The position numbers were made by a program, and so were the translations under genes. A DNA stretch of 64,000 bases from Salibacter halophilus (GTDB lineage Bacteria; Bacteroidota; Bacteroidia; Flavobacteriales_G; Salibacteraceae). The notes below the pieces were generated by a model that did not search any database, was not told the DNA's origin, and saw only the letters and a program-made list of their open reading frames with translations. The DNA lies in the NCBI RefSeq assembly GCF_008806325.1, contig NZ_WACR01000006.1, forward strand, positions 1-64,000. The letters run 5' to 3'. Shown here piece after piece: positions 27,212 to 36,266 of this stretch; the first letter of the stretch is position 1, and each line of letters starts with the position of its first letter.

Positions 27212-28210
27212 ATGAAAATAATTGTTCCAATGGCGGGTATGGGAAAACGAATGCGCCCGCATACGCTCACTGTTCCAAAACCACTTTTACCTATTGCCGG
27301 TAAACCAATTGTACAGCGATTAGTTGAAGACATCGCGAGTGTTGCCGATGAAAAGATCACTGATATAGCATTTGTTACAGGTAGGTTTGGATCTGAAACA
27401 GAAGAAAGACTTTTAAAAGTAGCTGATAATCTGGGAGCAAAAGGTCACATCTGTTACCAGGATGAAGCGCTTGGAACGGCTCACGCGATTTTGTGCGCAA
27501 AAGAGCTTCTAGATGGCAATGTGATTGTCGCGTTTGCCGATACGCTTTTCAAAGCCGACTTCAAATTCAACGCTGAAAAAGACGGTGTCCTTTGGGTTCA
27601 GAAAATTGAAGATCCCAGCCAGTTTGGCGTTGTAAAAATCAATGATAATGGTGTTATCACCGATTATGTTGAAAAGCCAAAAGAGTATGTCTCTGACCTG
27701 GCGATGATCGGGATTTACTATTTCAAAGATGGCGCAACACTTCGCAAAGAGCTCGAATACCTCATCGAAAACGACATTATTAAAGGTGGTGAATATCAAC
27801 TTCCTGATGCGTTGCGCAACATGACCGAAAAAGGAATGGAATTCGTACCGGGAGAAGTTGAAGAATGGCTCGATTGTGGCAACAAAAACGCAACAGTACA
27901 CACCAATTCGCGCATTTTAGCTTTCAACAGTGACAAGGATCAAAAAGATTCATCAGCTAAGATCAAAAACAGCATTATCAACGAACCGTGTTATCTCGGG
28001 GAGAATGTTGTCATTGAAAATAGCGTTGTGGGTCCGCACGTTAGTATTCATGAAAACACAACGGTTAAAGACAGCGTGATCAAAAACAGCATTGTGTACA
28101 CCAACACAGTTATTGAAGGATTGAACGCTGATAACTCAATGATCGGGAATCACGTTACCTTTAAGTCAGAACCTAAAGATTTAAGTATTGGAGATTATTC
28201 AAAACAGTAA
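27212..28210 (+). CDS. Sugar-phosphate nucleotidyltransferase with C-terminal beta-helix
   Basis: A 332-residue NTP_transferase. The N-terminal signature GMGKRMRPHTLTVPKPLLPI is that of enzymes activating glucose-1-phosphate or mannose-1-phosphate. The GEYQLPDAL and WLDCGNKNAT segments follow. The C-terminal 100 residues hold hexapeptide-like repeats (NSVVGPHVSIHENTTVKDSV) that form a left-handed beta-helix. The sugar cannot be told from sequence; UDP- or dTDP-glucose or GDP-mannose pathways are possible. Its 3' end overlaps the TPR-protein start by 23 bp, implying translational coupling. Confidence 0.9.
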   Translation: MKIIVPMAGMGKRMRPHTLTVPKPLLPIAGKPIVQRLVEDIASVADEKITDIAFVTGRFGSETEERLLKVADNLGAKGHICYQDEALGTAHAILCAKELLDGNVIVAFADTLFKADFKFNAEKDGVLWVQKIEDPSQFGVVKINDNGVITDYVEKPKEYVSDLAMIGIYYFKDGATLRKELEYLIENDIIKGGEYQLPDALRNMTEKGMEFVPGEVEEWLDCGNKNATVHTNSRILAFNSDKDQKDSSAKIKNSIINEPCYLGENVVIENSVVGPHVSIHENTTVKDSVIKNSIVYTNTVIEGLNADNSMIGNHVTFKSEPKDLSIGDYSKQ

Positions 28211-29942
28211 AATAGCCGGTGTTTTTCTCTCGATTTTATTGTTGAGTTCCTGCTCTGTTTTTAACAAAACAACGAAGAAGGATAAAACAACTCAAAATAA
28301 AACGGAGTACACACCCAATGACAAGCTGAACTCAAACTCGTTTAAGTCGGCATACTTTGACGGACTCAAACACAAGTCGCTCGAGAACTGGGATAAGGCA
28401 CTCTCATCATTTGACAGATGCCTTGAAATGGTGCCGGGTCATCCCGCTACTTTGTACCAAAAATCGCTGGTTCTGACCGAAAAAAACGACTACGAAAAAG
28501 CTGTCACTTCCATTCAAAAGGCAATAGCCGTTGAGGATACCAACCGCTGGTACCTCGATCATTACGCTGATCTTCTCAAGCGAACGAACGATTACAAGAA
28601 AGCCGGTGAAACATTCAAAAAACTCACCGAGTTGAATCCCGGTCAGATCCGCTACTATTACGAGCTGGCCAATATGTACCTCTACGAAAATAAGGTTGAT
28701 GAAGCACTCGTTGTGTACGATGAAATTGAGGAAAAAATAGGCTTCAATGCTGATATCATCAAGCAAAAGTACAAGCTGCACTCGAAGCAGGGCAACAACA
28801 AAAAGGCTGAGGAAGAAGTCAAAAAACTGATCGAAAACGATCCCACAAATGCCAACTATCGCGGGATGTTAGCTTCGTTGTACCGCAGCCGGGGAGAATA
28901 CGAAAAAGCGATTGAAACTTTCAAGAAGCTGCGTGATCTCGACCCTGACAACCCGCTCATCGCGCTTTCACTTGCTGATTATTACGAAGAAGCCGGAAAA
29001 GATGCAGAAGCTTTTGAAGAGCGCAAAAAGGCGTTTGCAAATCCTGAACTCGACATCGACAGCAAAGTCAAAATTTTACTGAATTACTACCGCGTTTCAG
29101 ATCCGGGTGATCAATTAGCGCAAAAAAGTCTCGAATTACTCTCAATCCTCGAAGAGTCACACCCTGATGAAGCCAAAACATTTGCCATTTACGGTGACTT
29201 TCTCATCAGGGAAGGAAATGCTGAAAAGGCACGTGAGAAATACATCAAGAGTATCGCCCTGGACAGCAGTCGTTTCCTCGTTTGGAATCAATTGCTCATC
29301 ATTGAAAGTGAGCTCAACGAAACGAAATCTCTCGAGGAACACAGCGCTGCTGCAATGGAGTTGTTTCCTAGTCAGCCCATTTCATTCCTCATGAACGGAC
29401 TCAGCAACCTACAACTCGAAAACTACGACAGAGCAGCTTTTGCATTGGAGCAGGGAAAAAATCTGGTAGTTGACAACCAGTCTCTTCAAACGCAGTTCTA
29501 CAGTAGCCTGGGTGATGCATACTACAATCTCGAAAAATACGAGAAAGCATGGCTCAACTATGAAAATGCGCTCAAGCTCAATCCCAAAAACGATTACGTG
29601 CTCAACAACTACGCGTACTTTTTGAGCTTGCGCAAGGAGAACCTTGACAGAGCAAAAGAGATGGCTTCTCAAACAGTTAAAAGGCATCCTACAAACCCGA
29701 CCTATTTAGATACTTACGCCTGGGTGCTCTACCAAAACGGAGAATACCAAAAAGCAAAAACACACCTTGAAACTGCTCTTGAAAATGGCGGAATGAGCCA
29801 GGGTGAAATATTGGAGCATTACGGTGATGTACTCAACAAATTAGGTCAAAAGGAAGAAGCCCGTAAGTACTGGAAAAAAGCGAAAGATACCGGAGCAGCT
29901 TCAGATCAAATTGACGAAAAACTAACTCAATCTGCACAGTAA
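28188..29942 (+). CDS. Tetratricopeptide-repeat lipoprotein
   Basis: A 584-residue protein with a lipoprotein signal (IAGVFLSILLLSSC). At least nine TPR units follow from residue ~40 to the end, each recognised by the W/A-x-x-Y/F...A...P pattern (for example ALSSFDRCLEMVPGHPATLY, EKAWLNYENALKLNPKNDYV). The start is TTG at 28188, since no ATG precedes the signal peptide. It probably serves as a scaffold in the periplasm or at the outer membrane. The next genes (DUF4292, EnvC-like) are tightly packed and co-directional, so an envelope or cell-wall role is likely. Confidence 0.9.
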   Translation: MEIIQNSKIAGVFLSILLLSSCSVFNKTTKKDKTTQNKTEYTPNDKLNSNSFKSAYFDGLKHKSLENWDKALSSFDRCLEMVPGHPATLYQKSLVLTEKNDYEKAVTSIQKAIAVEDTNRWYLDHYADLLKRTNDYKKAGETFKKLTELNPGQIRYYYELANMYLYENKVDEALVVYDEIEEKIGFNADIIKQKYKLHSKQGNNKKAEEEVKKLIENDPTNANYRGMLASLYRSRGEYEKAIETFKKLRDLDPDNPLIALSLADYYEEAGKDAEAFEERKKAFANPELDIDSKVKILLNYYRVSDPGDQLAQKSLELLSILEESHPDEAKTFAIYGDFLIREGNAEKAREKYIKSIALDSSRFLVWNQLLIIESELNETKSLEEHSAAAMELFPSQPISFLMNGLSNLQLENYDRAAFALEQGKNLVVDNQSLQTQFYSSLGDAYYNLEKYEKAWLNYENALKLNPKNDYVLNNYAYFLSLRKENLDRAKEMASQTVKRHPTNPTYLDTYAWVLYQNGEYQKAKTHLETALENGGMSQGEILEHYGDVLNKLGQKEEARKYWKKAKDTGAASDQIDEKLTQSAQ

Positions 29943-29946
29943 GCTT

Positions 29947-30753
29947 ATGATGCGAAAAGTTTTATTCCTATTCATCATTCCGTTAGTGCTGTACAGTTGT
30001 AAAGCCACCCAAAAAGCTGGTGAAGGCGCTAAAGCTGACCTGAACAAACGCACAGAGCAACTCATCGATAGCATCAACAAACACGAGATGAGTCCAAAAA
30101 CTATTTCGTTTAAATCTGCTGTCGACATAAAATCGAAAGACAAGAAAAACAGTGTCAAAATGAATTGCCGCATGCAGGTAGATTCAGTGATTTGGATTTC
30201 ATTTACAGCTTACGGTTACGAAGTTGCTCGCGCATTAGCTCGGCCAGATAGTTTATTCTTCGTCAACAAAACGAAAAAAGAATACTTCAGCGGGGAATAC
30301 TCTTTCCTCGAACAAAAATTAGATCTCGATATCGACTTCAACCAACTACAATCAATACTGCTGGGAAATGCAATCGACATCGATGACCCCAATATCAAGC
30401 GGAGCAATGATAACGACCTCTATTTGCTGAGTACGCTCAAAAAACGAAAACTGAAAAAAGCGAGAGAAAAAAGCCACAGGATCGATGACGATATCGTTGT
30501 CAGCAACTGGATCAATCCGGCAAATTACCGATTATCAAAATTGCAAATACTCGATTTACGCAATAAAAGAAGTGCACTCATCAAATATCAGGATTTCAAA
30601 GAAATCGACAACTTTGTCCTCGCAACTGAGTCCACCATAACCATCAAGTCAAAGCAAAAGCTTACTATTGAAAACCAATATTCGCGAATAAACATTAACG
30701 ATGAGGAACGCTTTCCTTTCAAAATATACGACAGCTATACGCCCATTCGCTAA
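29947..30753 (+). CDS. DUF4292 family lipoprotein
   Basis: A 268-residue lipoprotein (FIIPLVLYSC lipobox). DUF4292 proteins are restricted to Bacteroidota and have a beta-rich fold resembling LolB/LolA-type lipid-binding proteins. Visible blocks include DSVIWISFTAYGYEVARAL and DSLFFVNKTKKEYF. The role is unknown; a role in lipoprotein or LPS transport is inferred from fold resemblance only. Its 3' end overlaps the EnvC-like gene by 53 bp. Confidence 0.85.
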   Translation: MMRKVLFLFIIPLVLYSCKATQKAGEGAKADLNKRTEQLIDSINKHEMSPKTISFKSAVDIKSKDKKNSVKMNCRMQVDSVIWISFTAYGYEVARALARPDSLFFVNKTKKEYFSGEYSFLEQKLDLDIDFNQLQSILLGNAIDIDDPNIKRSNDNDLYLLSTLKKRKLKKAREKSHRIDDDIVVSNWINPANYRLSKLQILDLRNKRSALIKYQDFKEIDNFVLATESTITIKSKQKLTIENQYSRININDEERFPFKIYDSYTPIR

Positions 30754-31960
30754 AACAGCATTGCTGGCATTTGTTCTTCTACTTAGCTGCTCGGTTGTTT
30801 TTGGTCAGAGCCAAAAGCGCAAAGAGCTGGAAAAGCAAAAGTCTAACCTCGTCAAGGATATTGAGTACAAAAACAAGCTGCTAGAACAAACCAAAAAGCA
30901 AAAGCAAAGTACGCTCAACGATTTGGTTCTGATCAACAAAAAGATCAACGAGCGCCAGCAACTCATCACCACAATCAGAACCGAGATCAACCTCCTCTCT
31001 GACGAAATTGAAGAAAATCAGGCCCTTTTGGAGTCGATGCACAACGACCTCAAAAAGCTCAAAGAAGAATACGCTGAGTTGATCCGTTTTGCAGAGCGCA
31101 ATCAAAACAGCTACGACAAACTCATGTTCGTCTTTGCAGCAAAAGACTTCAACCAGGCGTACAAACGAATCAAATACTTGCGTGAATACACCGAGTATCG
31201 CAAAAGGCAAGCCGCTGCAATCAAAAGACTTGAGAAAAAACTACAGGAAGAAACCGATCAGCTCAAAAAGGATAGAAAGCAAAAAGAACAACTCCTCACT
31301 GATTTGAGTTCTGAAAAGCAAAAACTTGCCGGAGAGCAGGAGGAGCAAGAATCGCTCGCCAACAACCTCAAGCAAAAAGAGCGTGAACTGAAAAAAGAAA
31401 TCGACAAGAAACAGGAAGAACAGCTCGCTATTCAAAAAGCAATACAGCGCGTTATTGCCGAGGAATTACGCAAATCCCGCGAGGCCAATCCTAAATCAAA
31501 AGAGAGCGAATGGTCGCTCACACCAGAAGCTAAAGCACTGGCAGATGACTTTACGAGCAACAAAGGGCAACTTCCCTGGCCAACAGAAAAAGGAGTTATC
31601 ACGCAGAGCTACGGAATCAAAGCTCACCCGGTGCTAAGTCACCTCAAAGTGAAAAATGACGGTGTTGCCATCAGTACTGAAGAAGGATCAACAGCACGAG
31701 CGGTGTTTGATGGTGAAGTGAGTAAAGTGTTGATTATTCCGGGTGCTGGAAAAGTTGTCGTGATCCGTCATGGTGATTACCTCACCGCTTACGGAAAACT
31801 CGATGACGTATTCGTCACAACCGGTGAAAAAGTAACCAGTAAACAAGCTATCGGCACGATTAGAACCAGCCAGGGCAAGACAGAAATGGAATTCCAAATA
31901 CGAAAAGGACAAAAAGCTGAAACCCTTGACCCTGCATATTGGCTTTATAAAGCAAGATAG
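30701..31960 (+). CDS. EnvC/NlpD-like murein hydrolase activator with degenerate M23 domain
   Basis: A 419-residue exported protein. A signal peptide (ends about residue 36, VVFGQ) is followed by a long coiled coil (residues 38-255, very rich in Lys, Glu and Gln) and a C-terminal LytM/M23 domain (about 290-419). The zinc ligands usual for active M23 enzymes are replaced: the HxxGxDxxA block reads KVKNDGVAIS and the final HxH position reads MEFQIRKG. That pattern is typical of EnvC, which activates cell-wall amidases during division instead of cutting peptidoglycan itself. One decamer copy lies at the signal-peptide end (30803). Confidence 0.87.
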   Translation: MRNAFLSKYTTAIRPFAKTALLAFVLLLSCSVVFGQSQKRKELEKQKSNLVKDIEYKNKLLEQTKKQKQSTLNDLVLINKKINERQQLITTIRTEINLLSDEIEENQALLESMHNDLKKLKEEYAELIRFAERNQNSYDKLMFVFAAKDFNQAYKRIKYLREYTEYRKRQAAAIKRLEKKLQEETDQLKKDRKQKEQLLTDLSSEKQKLAGEQEEQESLANNLKQKERELKKEIDKKQEEQLAIQKAIQRVIAEELRKSREANPKSKESEWSLTPEAKALADDFTSNKGQLPWPTEKGVITQSYGIKAHPVLSHLKVKNDGVAISTEEGSTARAVFDGEVSKVLIIPGAGKVVVIRHGDYLTAYGKLDDVFVTTGEKVTSKQAIGTIRTSQGKTEMEFQIRKGQKAETLDPAYWLYKAR

Positions 31961-31984
31961 TCTCAATTTTGCCGTTCATTTTCG

Positions 31985-31992
31985 TACCTTTG
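31985..31992 (+). promoter_or_regulatory. Putative -7 element (TACCTTTG) of tatA
   Basis: It matches TAnnTTTG 48 bp before the tatA ATG. The upstream element is not clear. Confidence 0.35.
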
Positions 31993-32027
31993 CCCATCAA
32001 TTTAGCGTTGAATAAACGAGAACTATA

Positions 32028-32035
32028 TAGGAGGA
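32028..32035 (+). promoter_or_regulatory. Strong Shine-Dalgarno of tatA
   Basis: TATAGGAGG ends about 5 bp before the ATG at 32040. A full AGGAGG is unusual here, since most genes in this window lack one. Confidence 0.6.
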
Positions 32036-32039
32036 AATT

Positions 32040-32225
32040 ATGAATATTGGTCCATGGCAAATCGTCCTCATTCTTTTGCTCGCTCTTTTACTGTTTGGCG
32101 GTAAAAAACTTCCCGAGCTTATGAAAGGACTTGGAAAAGGCATCAGAGAATTTAAAGACGCTTCTAACGAAGACGATGATGCAAACTCCAAAAAGAACAA
32201 AGTAGAAGACAAGAAAGAAAGCTAA
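32040..32225 (+). CDS. tatA: Sec-independent protein translocase TatA
   Basis: A 61-residue protein with one N-terminal membrane helix (residues 5-19), then the amphipathic helix LFGGKKLPELMKGLGKGIRE that defines TatA/TatE, and a short acidic/Lys tail. It forms the pore of the twin-arginine pathway with TatC, which must be encoded elsewhere. A strong AGGAGG ribosome-binding site fixes the start. Confidence 0.93.
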   Translation: MNIGPWQIVLILLLALLLFGGKKLPELMKGLGKGIREFKDASNEDDDANSKKNKVEDKKES

Positions 32226-32247
32226 CACGTTCTCAAAACTCAATCAC

Positions 32248-33657
32248 GTGTACACATCTTTTGAACAGGTAAAGCGCGAAATCGAAAACGGCAAAACCGT
32301 TGAAGACATAACGCGCAACTACCTTGAAACCATCAAAGAAAAAGAGTCGCTCAATGCCTTTCTAGAGGTTTTTGATCAGGACGCTATCGAGCAAGCCAAA
32401 AAGGTTGACGAAAAGCTGAAAAACAACACTGCCGGTAAATTGGCAGGAATGGTAATCGGCTTAAAAGACAACATTTGCTACAAAGGTCATGCGGTTAGCG
32501 CTTCCTCAAAAATCCTCGAAAACTTTGAGTCGCTTTACAGCGCAACGGTAGTAGAGAGACTTCTCGAAGAAGACGCAGTGATCATTGGCCGCCTGAATTG
32601 CGATGAATTTGCAATGGGTAGCTCTAATGAGCACTCGGCTTATGGCGCAGTGAAAAACCCTCACGATCAGAACCGTGTGCCCGGTGGATCATCCGGTGGT
32701 TCTGCGGCTGCAGTAGCTGCGGGATTATGTCTCGCAACACTGGGATCTGACACAGGTGGATCTATTCGTCAACCCGCTTCATTTTGTGGAGTTGTTGGCC
32801 TCAAACCCACTTATGGCCGAGTTTCGCGTTGGGGCCTCATCGCTTACGGATCATCGCTCGATCAAATTGGTCCGCTCACGAACACGGTTGAAGATTCAGC
32901 ACTTATCCTGGAGGTTATTGCCGGATCTGACCAAAAAGACAGCACTGCCTCAACGAAAAAGACGGATGCTTATTCAACAGCTTCAAAGTTTGAAGGCAAA
33001 GTAAAAATTGCGGTCATCAAAGAAACTTTTGAGACTGACGGACTCGATCCTGAAATAAAAAAGAATCTCGAAGAAAGAATAGAGTCGCTTAAAGAACAAG
33101 GCCACACGGTTGATTATGTGAGCCTTGATATTTTAGATAAACTCGTTCCAACTTATTACGTGCTTTCAAATGCTGAGGCATCGAGTAACCTGTCGCGCTA
33201 TGACGGAATGCGTTACGGTTACCGAAGCGAACGGGCAGAGGATCTCGAATCAACTTATGTGAAATCGAGAACTGAAGGCTTTGGCACTGAAGTAAAACGC
33301 AGAATTATGCTGGGTACTTTTGTTTTGAGTGCCGGCTATTACGATGCTTATTACTCTAAAGCACAAAAAGTTAGAAGAATTATTCGCGAAAAAACTGATG
33401 AAATGCTCAGGGATTATGATTTCATCCTGTCTCCAACAACTCCAAAGACAGCTTTTGAGTTTGGAGCCAATGATAATGATCCCGTTTCGATGTATCTGGA
33501 AGATATTTTCACGGTCCACTCCAACTTGGCCGGGACACCAGCAATATCGATTCCGGCTGGATTTCACAGCAACGGAATGCCTTATGGACTGCAAATCATG
33601 GCCGGTTCATTCGAAGAAAAGAAGTTGCTCGGCTTTGCTCGCACACTAACTGAGTAA
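32248..33657 (+). CDS. gatA: Glutamyl-tRNA(Gln)/aspartyl-tRNA(Asn) amidotransferase subunit A
   Basis: Amidase subunit of GatCAB, which makes Gln-tRNA or Asn-tRNA from mischarged precursors. It has 469 residues. The amidase-signature triad is Lys73, cis-Ser148 and Ser172, matching the spacing of known GatA proteins. The GGSSGGSAAAVAAG and GSDTGGSIRQPA blocks are intact. The start is GTG at 32248. gatB and gatC are not adjacent. A clear terminator lies 34 bp downstream. Confidence 0.96.
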   Translation: MYTSFEQVKREIENGKTVEDITRNYLETIKEKESLNAFLEVFDQDAIEQAKKVDEKLKNNTAGKLAGMVIGLKDNICYKGHAVSASSKILENFESLYSATVVERLLEEDAVIIGRLNCDEFAMGSSNEHSAYGAVKNPHDQNRVPGGSSGGSAAAVAAGLCLATLGSDTGGSIRQPASFCGVVGLKPTYGRVSRWGLIAYGSSLDQIGPLTNTVEDSALILEVIAGSDQKDSTASTKKTDAYSTASKFEGKVKIAVIKETFETDGLDPEIKKNLEERIESLKEQGHTVDYVSLDILDKLVPTYYVLSNAEASSNLSRYDGMRYGYRSERAEDLESTYVKSRTEGFGTEVKRRIMLGTFVLSAGYYDAYYSKAQKVRRIIREKTDEMLRDYDFILSPTTPKTAFEFGANDNDPVSMYLEDIFTVHSNLAGTPAISIPAGFHSNGMPYGLQIMAGSFEEKKLLGFARTLTE

Positions 33658-33691
33658 CTATTTCGTTAAAATTCCGTTGTGTAAAAGTAAC

Positions 33692-33726
33692 GAAACCATT
33701 GGTTCACAACAGCCAATGGTTTTTTC
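33692..33726 (+). terminator. Rho-independent terminator after gatA
   Basis: AAACCATTGG pairs with CCAATGGTTT (10 bp) around a 10-nt loop and is followed by a T-run. Confidence 0.85.
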
Positions 33727-33751
33727 ATATTAGCTGCATAAATTCTAACAC

Positions 33752-35233
33752 ATGAAGTGGATTTCATTAACAGGTATTTTATTTTTCTCTTTAAGCGCAC
33801 TGGCAACAAAGCCAGATAGCTCACAATCAGAACCGATCGACACAAACGTGGTTGAGGAAACCTCATCAGTAGTAGCTGCAATGGACAGCATGATGCATGC
33901 TCCGTTCTTTGAACTGGCCGAATCGGCAAAGCTCACATTCGATACAGGGTATGTGGAAATACCTAAAAACGAAATTCCAACTTACAGCGATTCCATTGTG
34001 AAGAACCGCCTGGATTCTCTCAATCTGCGCACTCCTTTCAATGTAGTTCACAACGATCGCGTTGAAGCTTTTATTAATCTCTATGCAGTTAAGAGAAGAG
34101 AGCAGGTTTCCCGAATGCTAGGCTTGAGTGAATACTACTTCCCGATGTTTGAAGAAGTCCTCGATCAGCACGATGTTCCGTTAGAATTGAAATATTTGGC
34201 AGTTGTGGAAAGTGCTCTAAATCCAAGGGCTCGCTCTCATGCAGGCGCTGTTGGAATGTGGCAGTTCATGTATTCTACAGGTAAAATGTATGATCTTGAA
34301 CAAAACTCTTACATGGATGAACGCATGGATCCGGTTAAATCGACTCATGCTGCCGCTCAATACCTCAAGTATTTGTACAGAATGTACGGAAAATGGGATT
34401 TGGCTTTGGCAGCATACAACTGCGGCCCCGGAAATGTGAACCGCGCAATGAGGAGATCTGGCTCAAGAGAAGGAAATTACTGGGATCTCTACCCGTTTCT
34501 ACCACGTGAAACAAGAGGTTACGTGCCGGCTTTCATCGCTGCGTATTACGTTTTTGAACATGCTGATGAATACAAGATTAACCGTGTTGCACCTCTAAAA
34601 ACTTTCTTCGAGACAGATACTGTTCACGTCAAAGGGCCTATTTTCTACTCGGAATTGAGCTCAAAACTGGATCTGACCGAAAGAGAATTGAGTTTCTTAA
34701 ACCCGGCTTACAAACGCGACCTCGTACCGGCTTACAGCGATAAAACAAATATTTTGAGACTCCCTCGCGAAAAGGTTTTTGAGTTTTACGAACAACAGGA
34801 TACGCTCGTAGCATCGACTTACGAAACGATGGGAGAAGAAAATGACGGCAACCTCAAAGAGTTTGAAGAAGATCGCGTTTACTATCGCGTTAGAAGCGGA
34901 GATGTACTAGGACGCATCGCTCAGCGTTATGGTGTTAGATCCAGTGAAATTATGCGTTGGAATAACCTTAGGTCATCTCGTATTAACATCGGTCAGCGAC
35001 TCGTAATTTACCCAAAAGGCGGTAATCATTACGCTCAAAAAAGTGAGCCAAAAAAGATTGAAGTTGAGAAAGATGGAGATAAGGTTTACTACCAAATACA
35101 GAGCGGTGATACGCTGTGGGACATCGCAAAAGCCCGTGGAATAAGCGTTTCTCAGCTAAAAGAACTGAATAAAAACGTCAACTATTCCCGACTAAAACCG
35201 GGAATGAAAATAGTGGTTGGTACAAATGGTTAA
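33752..35233 (+). CDS. Membrane-bound lytic transglycosylase with two LysM domains (MltD-like)
   Basis: A 493-residue exported protein (signal peptide at the N-terminus) that cleaves peptidoglycan glycan strands by transglycosylation. The SLT domain spans about residues 130-270, with catalytic Glu153 in LAVVESALNP and the motifs AGAVGMWQFM and AAYNCGPGNV. Two LysM peptidoglycan-binding domains end the protein (YYRVRSGDVLGRIAQRYGV, then YYQIQSGDTLWDIAKARGI). It shares an 8-bp overlap with the DUF4837 gene. The gene order is fairly common in Bacteroidota. Confidence 0.93.
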   Translation: MKWISLTGILFFSLSALATKPDSSQSEPIDTNVVEETSSVVAAMDSMMHAPFFELAESAKLTFDTGYVEIPKNEIPTYSDSIVKNRLDSLNLRTPFNVVHNDRVEAFINLYAVKRREQVSRMLGLSEYYFPMFEEVLDQHDVPLELKYLAVVESALNPRARSHAGAVGMWQFMYSTGKMYDLEQNSYMDERMDPVKSTHAAAQYLKYLYRMYGKWDLALAAYNCGPGNVNRAMRRSGSREGNYWDLYPFLPRETRGYVPAFIAAYYVFEHADEYKINRVAPLKTFFETDTVHVKGPIFYSELSSKLDLTERELSFLNPAYKRDLVPAYSDKTNILRLPREKVFEFYEQQDTLVASTYETMGEENDGNLKEFEEDRVYYRVRSGDVLGRIAQRYGVRSSEIMRWNNLRSSRINIGQRLVIYPKGGNHYAQKSEPKKIEVEKDGDKVYYQIQSGDTLWDIAKARGISVSQLKELNKNVNYSRLKPGMKIVVGTNG

Positions 35234-36266
35234 ATATTTCGCACTTTTCCTTTCTGTCCTCTTTTTCATCGGCTGCTCGAGCGATGAAGATAATCAACGC
35301 TTTTTGCCTATGGCCAGCGGTGAAGGAGGTGACTTGATCGTTTGGGTAAAACAGGATATGTGGAAAGGAAAACTTGGTGATACGATTCGTGAGAAGTTGA
35401 GAAAAACGCAATACGGCCTTCCACAGTCAGAACCAATTTTCAACGTACAGCACACTACAGACAAGAGTTTTAGCAAGGTTTACAAGTCGTTTGGGAATAT
35501 CCTCATTTTTGAGATAGATCCTACGCGGGTAACCGGTCCAAAAATGAATATCCAGAAAAACGTGTGGGCGCGTCATCAATTGATCGTTCGTATCAAGGCA
35601 AAAAACGAAGAAGGGCTCATCAAAAAGTTCAACGAGGAATCACAAAACCTCATCGATTACTTTGAAGCAAAATCTCTCGACAGGCTCTACCACAAAAATA
35701 AAAGTGCCGGAAGTGAAGAACTCAATAAGCGTATTGATAGCTTATTGAATATCGAGATCACGACCATGAAAGGGATGTATTTTGCCAAGTCAAACAAAGA
35801 CTTTGTTTGGTTGAGACTCGAACGTGAACGAGAAAGAGGAGGCTTTAAGCATCAGATCAGTCAGGGAGTTTTGGTTTTTAAATATCCCTATACTTCACCT
35901 GATCAACTCCAGCCAACCAACATCATCAACAAAGCCGATAGCGCTTTAAAAGCTACGATTCCAGGTCCGGTTGAGAATTCTTACATGGACATTGACATGC
36001 GGTTTGTTAGTCCGCGAGCTGAAGAAATTAACTTCAGAGAACACTTCGCAACAGAAATACGCGGTCTTTGGCGAACAGAGGGCTACCTGATGGGAGGTCC
36101 GTTTGTCATGCTCACAATCCTGAATGAGAAAAAAGATGAGATTGTAACAGCTTACGGCTATGCTTATGCTCCGGAGTTCGATAAACGCGAGTACCTGAGA
36201 GAAGTAGAAGCTGTTATCAAGTCAATCCGCTTCAAAGAGAAAAAGAAGAAAAAGGAAGAGAGTTAA
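35226..36266 (+). CDS. DUF4837 family lipoprotein
   Basis: The start is taken as ATG at 35226 (MVKYFALFLSVLFFIGC); an upstream TTG at 35217 is possible. A lipobox (FIGC) is followed at once by SSDEDN, which resembles the acidic surface-export signal of flavobacterial lipoproteins. It has ~346 residues and the DUF4837 pattern of two similar halves (each with a GNILIFEIDP- or LVFKYPYT-like strand). Function unknown. It overlaps the transglycosylase gene by 8 bp and the convergent protease gene by 4 bp. Confidence 0.87.
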   Translation: MVKYFALFLSVLFFIGCSSDEDNQRFLPMASGEGGDLIVWVKQDMWKGKLGDTIREKLRKTQYGLPQSEPIFNVQHTTDKSFSKVYKSFGNILIFEIDPTRVTGPKMNIQKNVWARHQLIVRIKAKNEEGLIKKFNEESQNLIDYFEAKSLDRLYHKNKSAGSEELNKRIDSLLNIEITTMKGMYFAKSNKDFVWLRLERERERGGFKHQISQGVLVFKYPYTSPDQLQPTNIINKADSALKATIPGPVENSYMDIDMRFVSPRAEEINFREHFATEIRGLWRTEGYLMGGPFVMLTILNEKKDEIVTAYGYAYAPEFDKREYLREVEAVIKSIRFKEKKKKKEES

